64,000 nucleotides of DNA from Weeksellaceae bacterium (GCA_949788275.1 OX460916.1:558001-622000); one strand, 5' to 3'. Numbered from the stretch's first letter, positions 1-9,396 are shown. Translations and numbers: made by a program. The notes: generated by a model from the letters alone, not told the origin.

Positions 1-1
1 A

Positions 2-829
2 AAAGCCAATCAAATCACCCAAGAGTTGGGTGGTATTATTAACCCGCTAGCCATCATTAAGGGGTGTGAAACCAATGGGACTTATGTGGGCGATGGTATT
101 GTTTTTATCCACGGCGAAATACTACCCTTCAGAGGAGGAACCAATACAGGACGTGTTATTATTCAAGAAGAATATGAAGGCCGACAATTCGAAGGAAAAC
201 CTACCCTCGACAATGTCTTGGTTACCCGTACCGCCTGTTTTGGCGAAACCGTTTCCGTAGCCTATCAATGGAGTAATTTTTATCGGCCGATTAAGATCAG
301 TGAAATTGAGCGAAGGTTAGTTCATGTGGGCTTTATTCAAGATTATTACGGCTCAGTGGATCATATCCCACAGGGGTGGTATTTATGCAATGGTGAACAT
401 GGTACGCCCGACTTAAGAGGACGCTTTATCGTAGGGCATGATCCTTACCATGATGATTACAATACCATCGGTAAAACAGGGGGAGAAAAATCAGTCACAT
501 TATCTAAAGAACAAATGCCAATACATAAACATGATGGTAGCACTTCTAATAATGGGGGGCATTTTCATTATTTAGCTACAGGGCTTTATAGCGGAAACAA
601 AAATTTGATTAGGTTAAATACTGATAACGCTATTCATGTAGTAGGTGAGGCAATGGGGGATGGACACCGATATCAGCTTCACGGAAATAATGATCCTGCT
701 GATAAAGGAAGATCTTCAAATTCTGGAGCTCATAGTCACACATTTGATACAAATGATGTAGGCGGATCTCAAGCCCACGAAAACAGACCACCATTTTACA
801 CCCTAGCAAAAATAATATTTAAAGGATAG
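2..829 (+). CDS. Phage tail collar-domain protein (5' end cut by window)
   Basis: The reading frame is open to the first bases of the window, so the true start lies upstream; the first in-window start-like codon is a TTG at 26. The central part contains a tail-collar motif (GWYLCNGEHGTPDLRGRF followed by GHDP), typical of phage short tail fibre/collar proteins and of microcystin-dependent-protein-like tail proteins. A His-rich C-terminal part (KHDG, GHFHY, GAHSH) and the closing PPFYTLAKIIFKG are also typical of collar proteins, where His residues bind metal along a trimer. The next gene follows after 3 bases, which suggests one late structural transcript. Collar assignment is firm; the exact position in the virion is inferred. 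Confidence 0.8.
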   Translation, partial: KANQITQELGGIINPLAIIKGCETNGTYVGDGIVFIHGEILPFRGGTNTGRVIIQEEYEGRQFEGKPTLDNVLVTRTACFGETVSVAYQWSNFYRPIKISEIERRLVHVGFIQDYYGSVDHIPQGWYLCNGEHGTPDLRGRFIVGHDPYHDDYNTIGKTGGEKSVTLSKEQMPIHKHDGSTSNNGGHFHYLATGLYSGNKNLIRLNTDNAIHVVGEAMGDGHRYQLHGNNDPADKGRSSNSGAHSHTFDTNDVGGSQAHENRPPFYTLAKIIFKG

Positions 830-832
830 ACG

Positions 833-2575
833 ATGAATCAAAAAGAAGTGATAAAAACCGACAAACCAACGATTAAGAATTGGTTTAAGACGGGGTTAAA
901 ACCTACCCAGGCCCAGTTTTGGGCCACTTGGGACAGCTATTGGCACAAAGACGACCAATTACCAATCACGGCTATAGAGGGGTTAGTATCCGCAGTCGAT
1001 GGGAAAGCACCCTTAAAGCACGATCACTTGCAATATGCCACCAATGATGCGACGTCTTTAACACCCCAGAACATCACCCAATGGAAAGATCAATTGGGGG
1101 TAGCCAATTTGGAATTTACCGATCAGGCGATTTCATTAACGCAAGCTTACCCTTCGTTAGGCTTGGACGGTAGCGAGAAACAAGCCGATTTCAACCAGCG
1201 AATTACTTATTCCCTTGCCAATAAAATGGATCAACCCGATGAGGAAGGCGATTCATCCGAGTACCCGTATTTAATTGGCGTCGATGAAGACGGTTCTTCC
1301 GCCTTATTGAAAGTCGAGCACTTAGGGTCAAATATGGCCAATTCCGATCTTGTTTTAGAAACACCTCGAAAACATATAGGCGAACAAATGGAATTGGCTA
1401 TGCCTCTGGTGTTATCAAATAGTCAAAAGCTACCCAATCTAGTCGATAAATCGTTAGATGGTGCTTACACGGGAATCGTTGGATTCCATAAATATACAGG
1501 TGATGTTGCAAAAGTAGGATTTGAAGCCATCTATGGTCAAGTGAAATCGTGGACGCCTTTACAAAAACAAATGTTTCGTCAAGCTTTGTCTTCTACCGAT
1601 AGTAATTCTTTACCTCGTGTGAAAATCGTTTCTCCATTTATGATCGACAATAAAGTAAATGAAGAGACCAGGTTAATCATTAAGGGTACAGAGCTGTTTT
1701 TTGACCGAAACGATCCACAAAATAAAATTTTTATACAGGACAGTCATTTGCAAACATGGGAAATAACAGATTATACGAACTATGAAGAAGATAAAACAAG
1801 AATAGACGCTTCGTTTAATTTCTATAATATTCCTAGTGGGGAGTATAAGATTTTAATAGATAAGGGGGTAATTATTAATACCGATTATCAGAACTTTTAT
1901 GTGTACAACCAAGAAGAGGAATTGCCTATACCTGATTTAGGAATTGTCAAGACGATTGCGCCAGGTGTAACTTATTCAGAAGCGAATAATACAAATACGG
2001 TTTTCAAACGAATAATACACAAAGAAGACAGTAATCAAATAAATGAATTACCACAAGCACCTAACTTTAAAACGGATGTATTTTTCAAAAGTACAAATCC
2101 TTTGATAACAAAGCATTTTTGGGAAAAAAATGATTTCACAATTAAATTTAAAATTGAGATAACGAAAGGATCAAAAGCTGCAGGAATAGGATATAGAGGT
2201 GGTTTGTTCTTGTCTTTACAAGATATAAATGCAGATTTTGAAACGGATTTACTAACTCAAAATCTATTTAAGTTAGGTATAGTTGAAAGAGCGATTAATA
2301 AGAATCTTTATGTGGAGTATCCCTCAAAAATGATACATAGTTCGCCTGCTTTTTTAGGATTAGAGTATAATTACGCCTTAAGCGTGGTGAAAATAGGCAA
2401 TTACGTGAAATTTTATTTTGAAGGTGAAACAGGTGAATTATCTCAATCTTCAACTTATTTTATCCCAGAGGAAGACATTAAACTTACGATTGGGTTTATA
2501 AAGCATAGAACGACAGAGTGGAGTGATGGATGGGGGAAAACAATCACCTTAGAATCAATTAAAAAATATACTTAA
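833..2575 (+). CDS. Tail-fibre-like phage structural protein, long paralogue
   Basis: 580 residues. The first ~195 residues (NWFKTGLKPTQAQFWATW, KHDHLQYA, then a region ending in EQMELAMPL) are nearly identical to the start of the next gene, while the remaining ~385 residues are unrelated to it. This conserved base with a variable end is the usual architecture of tail fibres or receptor-binding proteins: the N-terminus docks on the virion and the C-terminus contacts the host. The C-terminal third is rich in beta-type sequence and has no catalytic motif that I recognise. It follows the collar gene by 3 bases. The phage structural role is inferred from context and modularity rather than from a named domain. 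Confidence 0.6.
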   Translation: MNQKEVIKTDKPTIKNWFKTGLKPTQAQFWATWDSYWHKDDQLPITAIEGLVSAVDGKAPLKHDHLQYATNDATSLTPQNITQWKDQLGVANLEFTDQAISLTQAYPSLGLDGSEKQADFNQRITYSLANKMDQPDEEGDSSEYPYLIGVDEDGSSALLKVEHLGSNMANSDLVLETPRKHIGEQMELAMPLVLSNSQKLPNLVDKSLDGAYTGIVGFHKYTGDVAKVGFEAIYGQVKSWTPLQKQMFRQALSSTDSNSLPRVKIVSPFMIDNKVNEETRLIIKGTELFFDRNDPQNKIFIQDSHLQTWEITDYTNYEEDKTRIDASFNFYNIPSGEYKILIDKGVIINTDYQNFYVYNQEEELPIPDLGIVKTIAPGVTYSEANNTNTVFKRIIHKEDSNQINELPQAPNFKTDVFFKSTNPLITKHFWEKNDFTIKFKIEITKGSKAAGIGYRGGLFLSLQDINADFETDLLTQNLFKLGIVERAINKNLYVEYPSKMIHSSPAFLGLEYNYALSVVKIGNYVKFYFEGETGELSQSSTYFIPEEDIKLTIGFIKHRTTEWSDGWGKTITLESIKKYT

Positions 2576-2622
2576 AAGTGCAATTTTCCCTAAAAATAAA
2601 TAAGAAAAATAGCTAAGCAAAC

Positions 2623-3534
2623 ATGAATCAAAAAGAAACGATAAAAACCGATAAACCAACGATTAAGAATTGGTTTAAGACGGGGTTGAAACCAACTCAA
2701 GCACAGTTCTGGGCCACTTGGGATAGCTATTGGCACAAAGACGACCAATTACCAATGACAGCCATAGAGGGGTTAGCGACAGCAGTCGATGGGAAAGCAC
2801 CCTTAAAGCACGATCACTTGCAATACGCCTCCAATGATGCGACGTCTTTAACACCCCAGAACATTACTCAATGGAAAGATCAATTGGGGGTAGCGAATTT
2901 AGAATTTACCGATCAAGCGATTTCATTAACGCAGGCTTACCCTTCATTAGGCTTGGACGGCAGTGAGAAACAAGCCGATTTCAACCAGCGAATTACTTAT
3001 TCCCTTGCCTATAAAATGGATCAACCCGATGAGGAAGGCGATTCAACCGAGTATCCGTATTTGATTGGCGTCGATGAAGATGGCTCATCCGCCTTGTTGA
3101 AAGTTGAGCATTTAGGGTCAAATATGGCCAATGCTAATCTGGTGTTAGAAGCACCACGAAAGCATACAGGCGAGCAAATGGAATTGGCTATGCCGTTAAT
3201 ATTTTCTAATAAAGAACAACAATTCAGTGGCTTAATCGATAGATCATTCGATCGCTCTTTTAATAAATATATGGTCAGTGATGTGAATGGAAATATAGGT
3301 ACTTGTAATTTATCGGTTGTTCACCTGGTGCAAGAAATACCAACTCAAATTGAAATGTCCAATTGGAGAATAGGAGATATATGCGTATTTACTTTAGATG
3401 GAAGATTAATTACAGAAACTCAACGAACAATTTTTTTAGGGAAAACTTTATTGAGATGGACTGGAACATACGAGGCTTATAATGCATTATCGATGGATCA
3501 AAAAGCCAGTATTGAAATATTTGATATTTATTAA
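2623..3534 (+). CDS. Tail-fibre-like phage structural protein, short paralogue
   Basis: 303 residues. The N-terminal ~195 residues repeat those of the preceding 580-residue protein with only scattered changes (for example NQKETIK versus NQKEVIK), then the sequence switches to a short ~105-residue tail ending in ASIEIFDIY. The final segment (WRIGDICVFTLDGRLI, then FLGKTLLRWTG) resembles small C-terminal caps of phage baseplate or fibre proteins, but I cannot name it. The next gene begins 2 bases after its stop, so translation is probably coupled. Most likely an alternative or companion fibre subunit. Confidence 0.55.
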   Translation: MNQKETIKTDKPTIKNWFKTGLKPTQAQFWATWDSYWHKDDQLPMTAIEGLATAVDGKAPLKHDHLQYASNDATSLTPQNITQWKDQLGVANLEFTDQAISLTQAYPSLGLDGSEKQADFNQRITYSLAYKMDQPDEEGDSTEYPYLIGVDEDGSSALLKVEHLGSNMANANLVLEAPRKHTGEQMELAMPLIFSNKEQQFSGLIDRSFDRSFNKYMVSDVNGNIGTCNLSVVHLVQEIPTQIEMSNWRIGDICVFTLDGRLITETQRTIFLGKTLLRWTGTYEAYNALSMDQKASIEIFDIY

Positions 3535-3536
3535 TT

Positions 3537-4589
3537 ATGATTAGGTTAAATAAAGCTGCGTCAAACTTGGCAAGTAAAATAAAATTTAAAATTGATGACA
3601 AGAACACCATGTATACATTGTATGGTGGAGTGAATGCCTTTGTTCCAAATGAATACGTGAATTCTGTTCAGGTGGGAGTCGGTTTTAGATATTCACAGAT
3701 GCTGGGAAGTTTTTATATTGAACAATCTAGAACAAGGATAATTAAAAGGACCGATACCAAAAATCAGATAAGTAATACCTTCCCGCTTGTTGAAGCCAAT
3801 GATAAGTTTATTATCCATATGGATACCCCTTTAATTGAAAATAATTTGGCAATTTATAACCATTTGGCTAATTTAATCATTAAAATTGATGATGCATTTA
3901 GTTGGAATGCCGTTGATGGAACTGGCTCCCCTAATGGACATGCTGTTCGTTATCAGGGTGAGATTAAGTATCTGTATAGTCGATTTAAACCAACCTTTGA
4001 ATTTACTCAATCAGGATCAATGTCTGCAATTCTAGGTAGGTATGAGGAGATACCTCTAAAAACATCTATTTTAGGAAATGCTTATGCAACAACTTTAGTT
4101 AATAATCTAGGTTTAAAAGGGTATACCTCTATTAATTGGGTAAATCATCAACTAAAGTCTTTATGTGCTATCGTAAATACTGGCGATAATCGATTGACAC
4201 AAGAAGAGTTGTCTAATTTAATGGTTGATTTGGTCAATACTTTACCACACCAAATGAGTGATTTTATTGTTTATGGCTCGAAAATGCCGGTTATTTTAGA
4301 TGGCCACTTGAAAATGGAATTGCATAAAAAAATTACCCGTTATTTCATGTTGAATGGCCCTGAAGCAACTATATCTTTAGCAGAGCCTGTTATTGTAGGA
4401 GTACCGAATCAATGTATTTTTACTATCCATACACCTAATTATAAGGCAGTTAATATGAAATGGTCTTCTTCTCGTGGTGAAATTGATGAAAAGGGATTAT
4501 TTACGGCGAAAGAAGCTCTATATCAGTTTATTCGCCTAACGTTAGATGGAGCGACTGTTTATCAAAAAGCCTTTACACCAATACTTTAA
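3537..4589 (+). CDS. Phage structural protein of unknown function with Ig-like C-terminus
   Basis: 350 residues, starting 2 bases after the preceding stop. The bulk is not recognised. The last ~75 residues (PVIVGVPNQCIFTIHTPN, MKWSSSRGEIDEKGLFTA) have the pattern of a bacterial Ig-like fold of the Big_2 type, in which a W-S-S, G-x-I, D-x-x-G-x-F-x-A motif recurs; such folds decorate phage tails and mediate weak surface adhesion. Its place between fibre genes and the endolysin supports a late structural role. No signal peptide or membrane segment is visible. Confidence 0.5.
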   Translation: MIRLNKAASNLASKIKFKIDDKNTMYTLYGGVNAFVPNEYVNSVQVGVGFRYSQMLGSFYIEQSRTRIIKRTDTKNQISNTFPLVEANDKFIIHMDTPLIENNLAIYNHLANLIIKIDDAFSWNAVDGTGSPNGHAVRYQGEIKYLYSRFKPTFEFTQSGSMSAILGRYEEIPLKTSILGNAYATTLVNNLGLKGYTSINWVNHQLKSLCAIVNTGDNRLTQEELSNLMVDLVNTLPHQMSDFIVYGSKMPVILDGHLKMELHKKITRYFMLNGPEATISLAEPVIVGVPNQCIFTIHTPNYKAVNMKWSSSRGEIDEKGLFTAKEALYQFIRLTLDGATVYQKAFTPIL

Positions 4590-4655
4590 TAACTACTGAA
4601 AATTAATGATAAACTTATCTAATACGAGATGAGCAGGATATACCTATTTTAAATT

Positions 4656-5123
4656 ATGAAAAAAACATCCAATAAAGGGGCTGCATTTATAGCAGACTAT
4701 GAGCAATTTATACGTAAACCCTACCTCGATCAAGCGGGTATCCCAACCATTGGGTATGGAGCTACGTATTATGAGAATGGGCAGCGTGTAAAGATGACCG
4801 ATGTACCCATTTCCAAAGATCGCGGTCTTCAACTCATGCACTATCATTTAGCAGTATACGAAAAAGCCGTTAATAAACAAGTGAAATCTATCATTAATCA
4901 AAATCAGTTCGATGCCCTAGTTTCTTTTACCTTTAATTGTGGCGAAAGAGCCTTGGCGACCTCTACATTGTTAAAAAAAGTCAATGCGAATCCAACGGAT
5001 AAATCCATTGTGTTAGAATTTGAAAAATGGAATAAAATTACCGATCCAAAGTCCAAACAAAAAGTGGTCTCGAACGGTTTAACCCGAAGAAGAAAAGATG
5101 AAGCGGCGTTGTATTTTTCGTAA
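4656..5123 (+). CDS. Endolysin, glycoside hydrolase family 24 lysozyme
   Basis: 155 residues, the usual size for a T4/P21-type lysozyme that cleaves the MurNAc-GlcNAc bond of peptidoglycan. The catalytic triad spacing is exact: Glu16, Asp25 and Thr31 in DYEQFIRKPYLDQAGIPTIG followed by YGAT, matching E-8x-D-5x-T of the family. The typical FDALVSFTFNCG and LTRRRKDEAALY segments are present near residues 87-98 and 143-153. There is no signal peptide, so release to the periplasm would need a holin, which I do not see here and which may lie upstream of the window. It overlaps the next gene by 26 bases. Confidence 0.93.
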   Translation: MKKTSNKGAAFIADYEQFIRKPYLDQAGIPTIGYGATYYENGQRVKMTDVPISKDRGLQLMHYHLAVYEKAVNKQVKSIINQNQFDALVSFTFNCGERALATSTLLKKVNANPTDKSIVLEFEKWNKITDPKSKQKVVSNGLTRRRKDEAALYFS

Positions 5124-5667
5124 TGGACTCGTGCTTTGCGTAATCTTTTTTACGGGATGTAAATCAAAGAAAGTCTTGATAGATAAGGAATATCACTACG
5201 AGAAACTTGCCACGAAAAAACAGAACGATACTCTAAGGATAACGAATCTTGACTTTACGTTAAAAGAGACAACACAGGTACAGAATAAATTGGTGGATGT
5301 TTTGAAAATATTAGATGTGACTTATGATGGAACACAAGAAAACAACTTAAGTATTCGTCTTTCCGAAGTAGAGGGAGTCACCGAATTAGTTATAGAAGGC
5401 AAAGGAAAAGCAAATTACCGCTCTGCTGATTCTAACAAAGAAGCTGCATCAGATCAAATGGCAGAAACCAAAAAAGATTCTTTTTTGGTGTCACAATCAA
5501 TGGGGATGAGGTTGAGTGAAAATAAACAGATTCTAAACACGCTATCCACGAATAAAATTGTTGAAACTACAGGATGGCAATTTGGAACTTACATAATGGG
5601 TACCCTTATTTTGATGGTGATTATCTTATTGCTCTGGTTCTATTTCTTGGTGCTTAGAAAGTATTAA
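5098..5667 (+). CDS. Candidate unimolecular spanin (lipoprotein with C-terminal TM)
   Basis: 189 residues, starting inside the 3' end of the endolysin gene in another frame. It has a lipoprotein signal with lipobox FTGC (Cys21) and a single hydrophobic segment at the very C-terminus (roughly residues 163-186, GTYIMGTLILMVIILLLWFY) ending in a short basic tail. An outer-membrane lipoprotein anchor at one end and an inner-membrane TM at the other is the defining topology of u-spanins, which fuse the two membranes in the last step of lysis of Gram-negative hosts. Location directly behind the endolysin fits. I see no sequence family, so this is a topology-based assignment; an ordinary phage lipoprotein is the alternative. 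Confidence 0.6.
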   Translation: MKRRCIFRNGLVLCVIFFTGCKSKKVLIDKEYHYEKLATKKQNDTLRITNLDFTLKETTQVQNKLVDVLKILDVTYDGTQENNLSIRLSEVEGVTELVIEGKGKANYRSADSNKEAASDQMAETKKDSFLVSQSMGMRLSENKQILNTLSTNKIVETTGWQFGTYIMGTLILMVIILLLWFYFLVLRKY

Positions 5668-5695
5668 ATAGAGTAGAATTCTTTACCATAATAAT

Positions 5696-5722
5696 AAAAA
5701 AACCGCTAAAAGCGGTTTTTTT
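5696..5722 (+). terminator. Intrinsic terminator after the phage lysis genes
   Basis: An aaccgct/agcggtt stem with a 3-base loop, flanked by A-tract and T-tract, closes the phage operon. The symmetric A and T runs mean it can also serve the convergent threonine dehydrogenase gene. Confidence 0.85.
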
Positions 5723-5753
5723 ATATTCAATAATTAAAATCTCTAGTTGACGA

Positions 5754-6710
5754 TTAATTCTTTGCTAATTTCACCTTCAAGTTATCTAACATGGTGGTTG
5801 TCATTTTCTCAATCGAGTATTGTGGCGCATAACCCCAATCAGCTTGAGCAACTTGATCATCGATGGAAGAAGGCCATGAGTCGGCGATAGCTTGACGGAA
5901 ATCAGGTTCAAAATCCAAGGTGAAATCAGGGATATGTTTCTTAATTTCTTCAGCTAATTCGGTTGGCTCAAAGCTTAAACCACCTAAATTATACGATGTT
6001 CTAACGGTTAATTGATCACCATCGGTTGTCATTAACTTCATAATGGCATCAATGGCGTCGTCCATGTACAGCATTGGTAAATAAGTACCAGCTTTCAGGA
6101 AGGACGTGTATTTTCCTTCTTCAAGGGCTTTGTAATAAATATCGACAGCATAATCTGTTGTTCCACCACCGGCAGGTGTTTTCCAAGAGATAAGACCTGG
6201 GAAGCGGACGCTTCTAACGTCTACACCATAGCGTTGGTGGTAGTAGTTACACCAGTATTCACCTGCTAATTTAGATATTCCGTAAACGGTAGAAGGTGTT
6301 TTTAGGGTATTTTGTGGGGTCATTTCTTTAGGCGTATCCGGACCATAGATCCCGATAGATGACGGCCAAAAGATTTTATCAATGACTTTGTCTTTGGCTA
6401 ATTCAAGGAAAGTTAACAAGGTATCCATGTTTAATTTCCAACCAAAAAGCGGATTTTTTTCAGCTGTTCCCGAAAGCAGGGCGGCTAAATGATAAACGGT
6501 TTTAATGTTGTATTGTTCAATGACTTCTTTTATGCGATCTGCATCCATTACATCAATCACTTCATAAATTCCATCGTAATCTACCTCATTTCGAGGGCGA
6601 ATGTCTGAAATTATCACATTTTCTTTTCCGTGGATTGATTTTAATTTTTCTGCTAATTCAGAGCCTATCTGGCCCAATGCACCAGTGATTAATACCGTTT
6701 CGGTTTCCAT
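5754..6710 (-). CDS. tdh: L-threonine 3-dehydrogenase, short-chain (SDR/epimerase) type
   Basis: Oxidises L-threonine with NAD+ to 2-amino-3-oxobutyrate, which the kbl product (57396-58595) then splits to glycine and acetyl-CoA. About 318 residues from the ATG at 6710; a longer frame exists upstream, but the nucleotide-binding strand (TVLITGALGQIG, residues 5-16) follows this Met directly, as normal for the family, and a TATCTTTG promoter element lies 27 bases upstream. SDR catalytic residues Ser117/118, Tyr143 and Lys147 (TVYGISKLAGEY) are present. The GGGTTDYAVDIYYKAL segment marks the bacterial SDR-type threonine dehydrogenases rather than UDP-sugar epimerases. A cytosolic monofunctional enzyme; monocistronic. 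Confidence 0.85.
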   Translation of the reverse strand: METETVLITGALGQIGSELAEKLKSIHGKENVIISDIRPRNEVDYDGIYEVIDVMDADRIKEVIEQYNIKTVYHLAALLSGTAEKNPLFGWKLNMDTLLTFLELAKDKVIDKIFWPSSIGIYGPDTPKEMTPQNTLKTPSTVYGISKLAGEYWCNYYHQRYGVDVRSVRFPGLISWKTPAGGGTTDYAVDIYYKALEEGKYTSFLKAGTYLPMLYMDDAIDAIMKLMTTDGDQLTVRTSYNLGGLSFEPTELAEEIKKHIPDFTLDFEPDFRQAIADSWPSSIDDQVAQADWGYAPQYSIEKMTTTMLDNLKVKLAKN

Positions 6711-6736
6711 TAATTTATACTTATATGTTTGCCCTC

Positions 6737-6744
6737 CAAAGATA
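6737..6744 (-). promoter_or_regulatory. Bacteroidota -7 promoter element for threonine dehydrogenase
   Basis: On the minus strand this reads TATCTTTG, a perfect TAnnTTTG, 27 bases before the ATG at 6710. No clear -33 TTG is seen. Confidence 0.55.
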
Positions 6745-6919
6745 AAAAAAAAACGATTCGGCATCCCTTTCTTTGTCGATTTTATAAAACATGACAGTTA
6801 TTAATTAATATACACGTGTTTAATTATTTATACCATAATCATTCCTGAAATTGTTGATTAATACGGCAAAAATTAGCGGTATTTAATCGTTTTTTAGCTG
6901 TTTTTTATAAATATCGGGT

Positions 6920-6927
6920 TAGATTTG
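6920..6927 (+). promoter_or_regulatory. -7 promoter element for the M13 peptidase
   Basis: TAGATTTG matches TAnnTTTG and lies about 50 bases before the ATG at 6980. Confidence 0.5.
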
Positions 6928-6979
6928 TAACAATTCAATGCGAATACTTAACTTATAGATTGATTAAAATTTTAGTTCA

Positions 6980-9001
6980 ATGAAAAAACAGCTTATAACA
7001 GCAGCGTTTGCTTCTGTATCCATGCTTGCTTTTGCCCAAGACAAATACCAAGCAATCAATTTAGAGTACATGGACAAGTCTGTCCGTCCTCAAGATGATC
7101 TTTACAATTACGTAAATGGTAATTGGATGAAAACAACACAAATTCCTTCTGACCGCGCACGTTGGGGAAGTTTTGATGAGCTACGTGAGAACACAGACAA
7201 AGTGACGCTGAAGTTGGTACAAGATTTATTGAAAACCAAACACGCCAAAGGAAGTAGCGAACAAAAAATTTCCGATTTATACAATTCATACATCAATTTA
7301 GAGGCCCGTAATAAAGTTGGTTTACAACCTATTCAGCAATATCTAAATCAAATTGATAAGATTAGTAACTTAAAAGATCTTCAAGATTATTTAATTGAAG
7401 TTACACCAATCGGGAAGAACCCATTCTACGGAATGTACGTTTACACGGATTTAAAAAATAGCCAACAAACAGCAGTGTATTTAGGCGAGGCCGATTTGGG
7501 ATTAGGAAAAACCTACTACCAAAAAGTCGATGCTAAAAATACAGAGACGTTAGAGAATTACGCTAAATTCATCAACCAACTTTTTCCGTACACAGGGCAA
7601 AAAACAAGAGACTTAAAAGGTCCTAAAATTGTTGCTTTTGAGAAAATGATGGCGCAATACATTAAAACGGTTGAAGAGGATCGCGATCCAAACAAATCAT
7701 ACAATCCTGTTAAATTATCAGAGGTTAAAAAATTAACCAAAAACATCGATATCGAACGTTTTGTAAAAGCATTTGGCATTAACCCAGACACGGTGATTGT
7801 AGGTGAATTAGATTATTACAAAAACTTAGATAAAATCTTAAGCCAAGACAATTTGCCGATGGTAAAAGATTACTTGCGTTATACGTTAGTGAATTCTGTT
7901 GCCGGAGCTTCTACAACCGAATTAGATGCGATTAATTTCGATTTCTACGGTAAAACAATGTCGGGTCAAAAAGAACAACGTCCATTAGACAAAAGAGCCT
8001 TAGGTTATGTGAACGGAACAACGGGAGAGTTATTAGGTCAAATCTATGTAAAAGATAACTTTCCACCAGAAGCCAAAGCCAAAGCAGAAGAATTAATTAG
8101 TTACTTATTTAAATCGTTCGATAAGCACATCAACGAATTGGCTTGGATGTCTACAGGGACAAAGAAAAAAGCCATTGAAAAATTAAATAAATTTACCGTT
8201 AAAATTGGTTACCCAGATAAATGGAAAGATTTCTCGGGTCTTCAAGTAAAATCTCTAGCAGAAGGTGGTTCGTTAATCGAAAATAACCTGGTCATGAGCA
8301 AATGGAAATTCCAAGAAAACTTAAAAGATTACGGAAAACCAGTCGACAAATCGCGTTGGGGAATGGCTCCACAAACCGTGAATGCCTACTTTAACCCAAC
8401 CAATAATGAAATCGTTTTCCCAGCGGCTATTTTACAACCACCATTCTATGATTACCGCGCAGATGCCGCTGTAAACTTTGGTGGAATTGGCGCTGTTATC
8501 GGTCACGAAATTTCACACGGATTCGATGATTCTGGAGCAAAATTCGATGGCGATGGTAACCTAGTTAACTGGTGGACACCAGAAGATGAGAAAAAATTTG
8601 AAGCAGCAACAGGCGCCTTAGCCAAACAATACGATGCTTACGAACCCGTGAAAGGAGTTCATGTAAACGGTGTATTTACCTCTGGTGAAAACATTGGCGA
8701 TTTAGGTGGAGCTTCTGTGGCATTTGATGCCTTACAAATGTACCTAAAAGACAAAGGAACCTACGCCAATATCGATGGGTACACACCACAACAACGCTTC
8801 TTCTTATCATGGGCAACCATTTGGAGAACCAAAGCAACCGATGAAGCATTGATTAACCAAGTAAAAACAGATCCACATTCACCAGGATTCTACCGTGCTT
8901 TTGGTCCAATCATTAACATCGATGCTTTCCACGATGCCTTTAAAACCAAACCAGGTGATAAATTATACGTGGCACCAAAAGACCGTATTAAAATTTGGTA
9001 A
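6980..9001 (+). CDS. M13 family zinc metallopeptidase (PepO/neprilysin type)
   Basis: 673 residues, full family length. A signal peptide ends in MLAFAQ (about residue 20), so the enzyme is exported, probably to the periplasm or cell surface. The zinc site is complete: HEISH at residues 509-513 and the ENIGD motif at 570-574 supplying the third ligand. The substrate-binding NAYFNPTNNEIVFPAAILQPP segment is nearly canonical. M13 enzymes cut small peptides; the natural substrate here is unknown. A rhodanese gene starts 3 bases after its stop, suggesting a shared transcript. No anchor such as a lipobox is visible. Confidence 0.93.
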   Translation: MKKQLITAAFASVSMLAFAQDKYQAINLEYMDKSVRPQDDLYNYVNGNWMKTTQIPSDRARWGSFDELRENTDKVTLKLVQDLLKTKHAKGSSEQKISDLYNSYINLEARNKVGLQPIQQYLNQIDKISNLKDLQDYLIEVTPIGKNPFYGMYVYTDLKNSQQTAVYLGEADLGLGKTYYQKVDAKNTETLENYAKFINQLFPYTGQKTRDLKGPKIVAFEKMMAQYIKTVEEDRDPNKSYNPVKLSEVKKLTKNIDIERFVKAFGINPDTVIVGELDYYKNLDKILSQDNLPMVKDYLRYTLVNSVAGASTTELDAINFDFYGKTMSGQKEQRPLDKRALGYVNGTTGELLGQIYVKDNFPPEAKAKAEELISYLFKSFDKHINELAWMSTGTKKKAIEKLNKFTVKIGYPDKWKDFSGLQVKSLAEGGSLIENNLVMSKWKFQENLKDYGKPVDKSRWGMAPQTVNAYFNPTNNEIVFPAAILQPPFYDYRADAAVNFGGIGAVIGHEISHGFDDSGAKFDGDGNLVNWWTPEDEKKFEAATGALAKQYDAYEPVKGVHVNGVFTSGENIGDLGGASVAFDALQMYLKDKGTYANIDGYTPQQRFFLSWATIWRTKATDEALINQVKTDPHSPGFYRAFGPIINIDAFHDAFKTKPGDKLYVAPKDRIKIW

Positions 9002-9004
9002 TTC

Positions 9005-9343
9005 ATGTTACGCAAATTAAAAGAGTGGATAAAAAACAGAAAAAGAGTAATTGCAATGACAACAACTGAAGCAATAAAGAGTGCAAACGTTACATTAATC
9101 GATGTACGTGAGCCATATGAATTAGAAACCGATGGCGTAGTGCCTAATGCGATTAATATCCCTTTAGGAGAAGTACCTGCTAAAATGGATGAAATCCAAC
9201 AATTAGACACCCCAATCGTTGTTTTTTGCCGCAGCGGACAACGCTCTGCAACGGCTGCACAATTTTTACAACAAAATGGTGTAGAAAACATCTATAACGG
9301 CGGAGGCTTCGAAGATGTCTTAGCCGTATTAGAAGCCAAATAA
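9005..9343 (+). CDS. Rhodanese-like domain protein
   Basis: Small single-domain sulfurtransferase. The active-site loop VVFCRSGQRSA places the nucleophilic cysteine at residue 75; the CH2A motif LIDVREPYELETDG is present. The ATG at 9005 gives 112 residues with a basic 17-residue leader (LRKLKEWIKNRKRV); an ATG at 9056 would give the minimal rhodanese domain. The upstream start sits 3 bases behind the peptidase stop, which would allow coupling, but either could be used. Probably cytosolic; its acceptor is unknown. A strong terminator follows. Confidence 0.85.
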   Translation: MLRKLKEWIKNRKRVIAMTTTEAIKSANVTLIDVREPYELETDGVVPNAINIPLGEVPAKMDEIQQLDTPIVVFCRSGQRSATAAQFLQQNGVENIYNGGGFEDVLAVLEAK

Positions 9344-9362
9344 GCTGAAAATACCGCATATT

Positions 9363-9396
9363 AAAAAGAGCGAATCGATTAGGTTCGCTCTTTTTT
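9363..9396 (+). terminator. Intrinsic terminator after the rhodanese gene
   Basis: Stem aaagagcgaa/ttcgctcttt with an 8-9 base loop and a T-run. Confidence 0.85.

Noticed and set aside
5723-5753. Prophage attachment site at the right end of the phage genes
   Set aside because: The left end is outside the window, so no att repeat can be matched.
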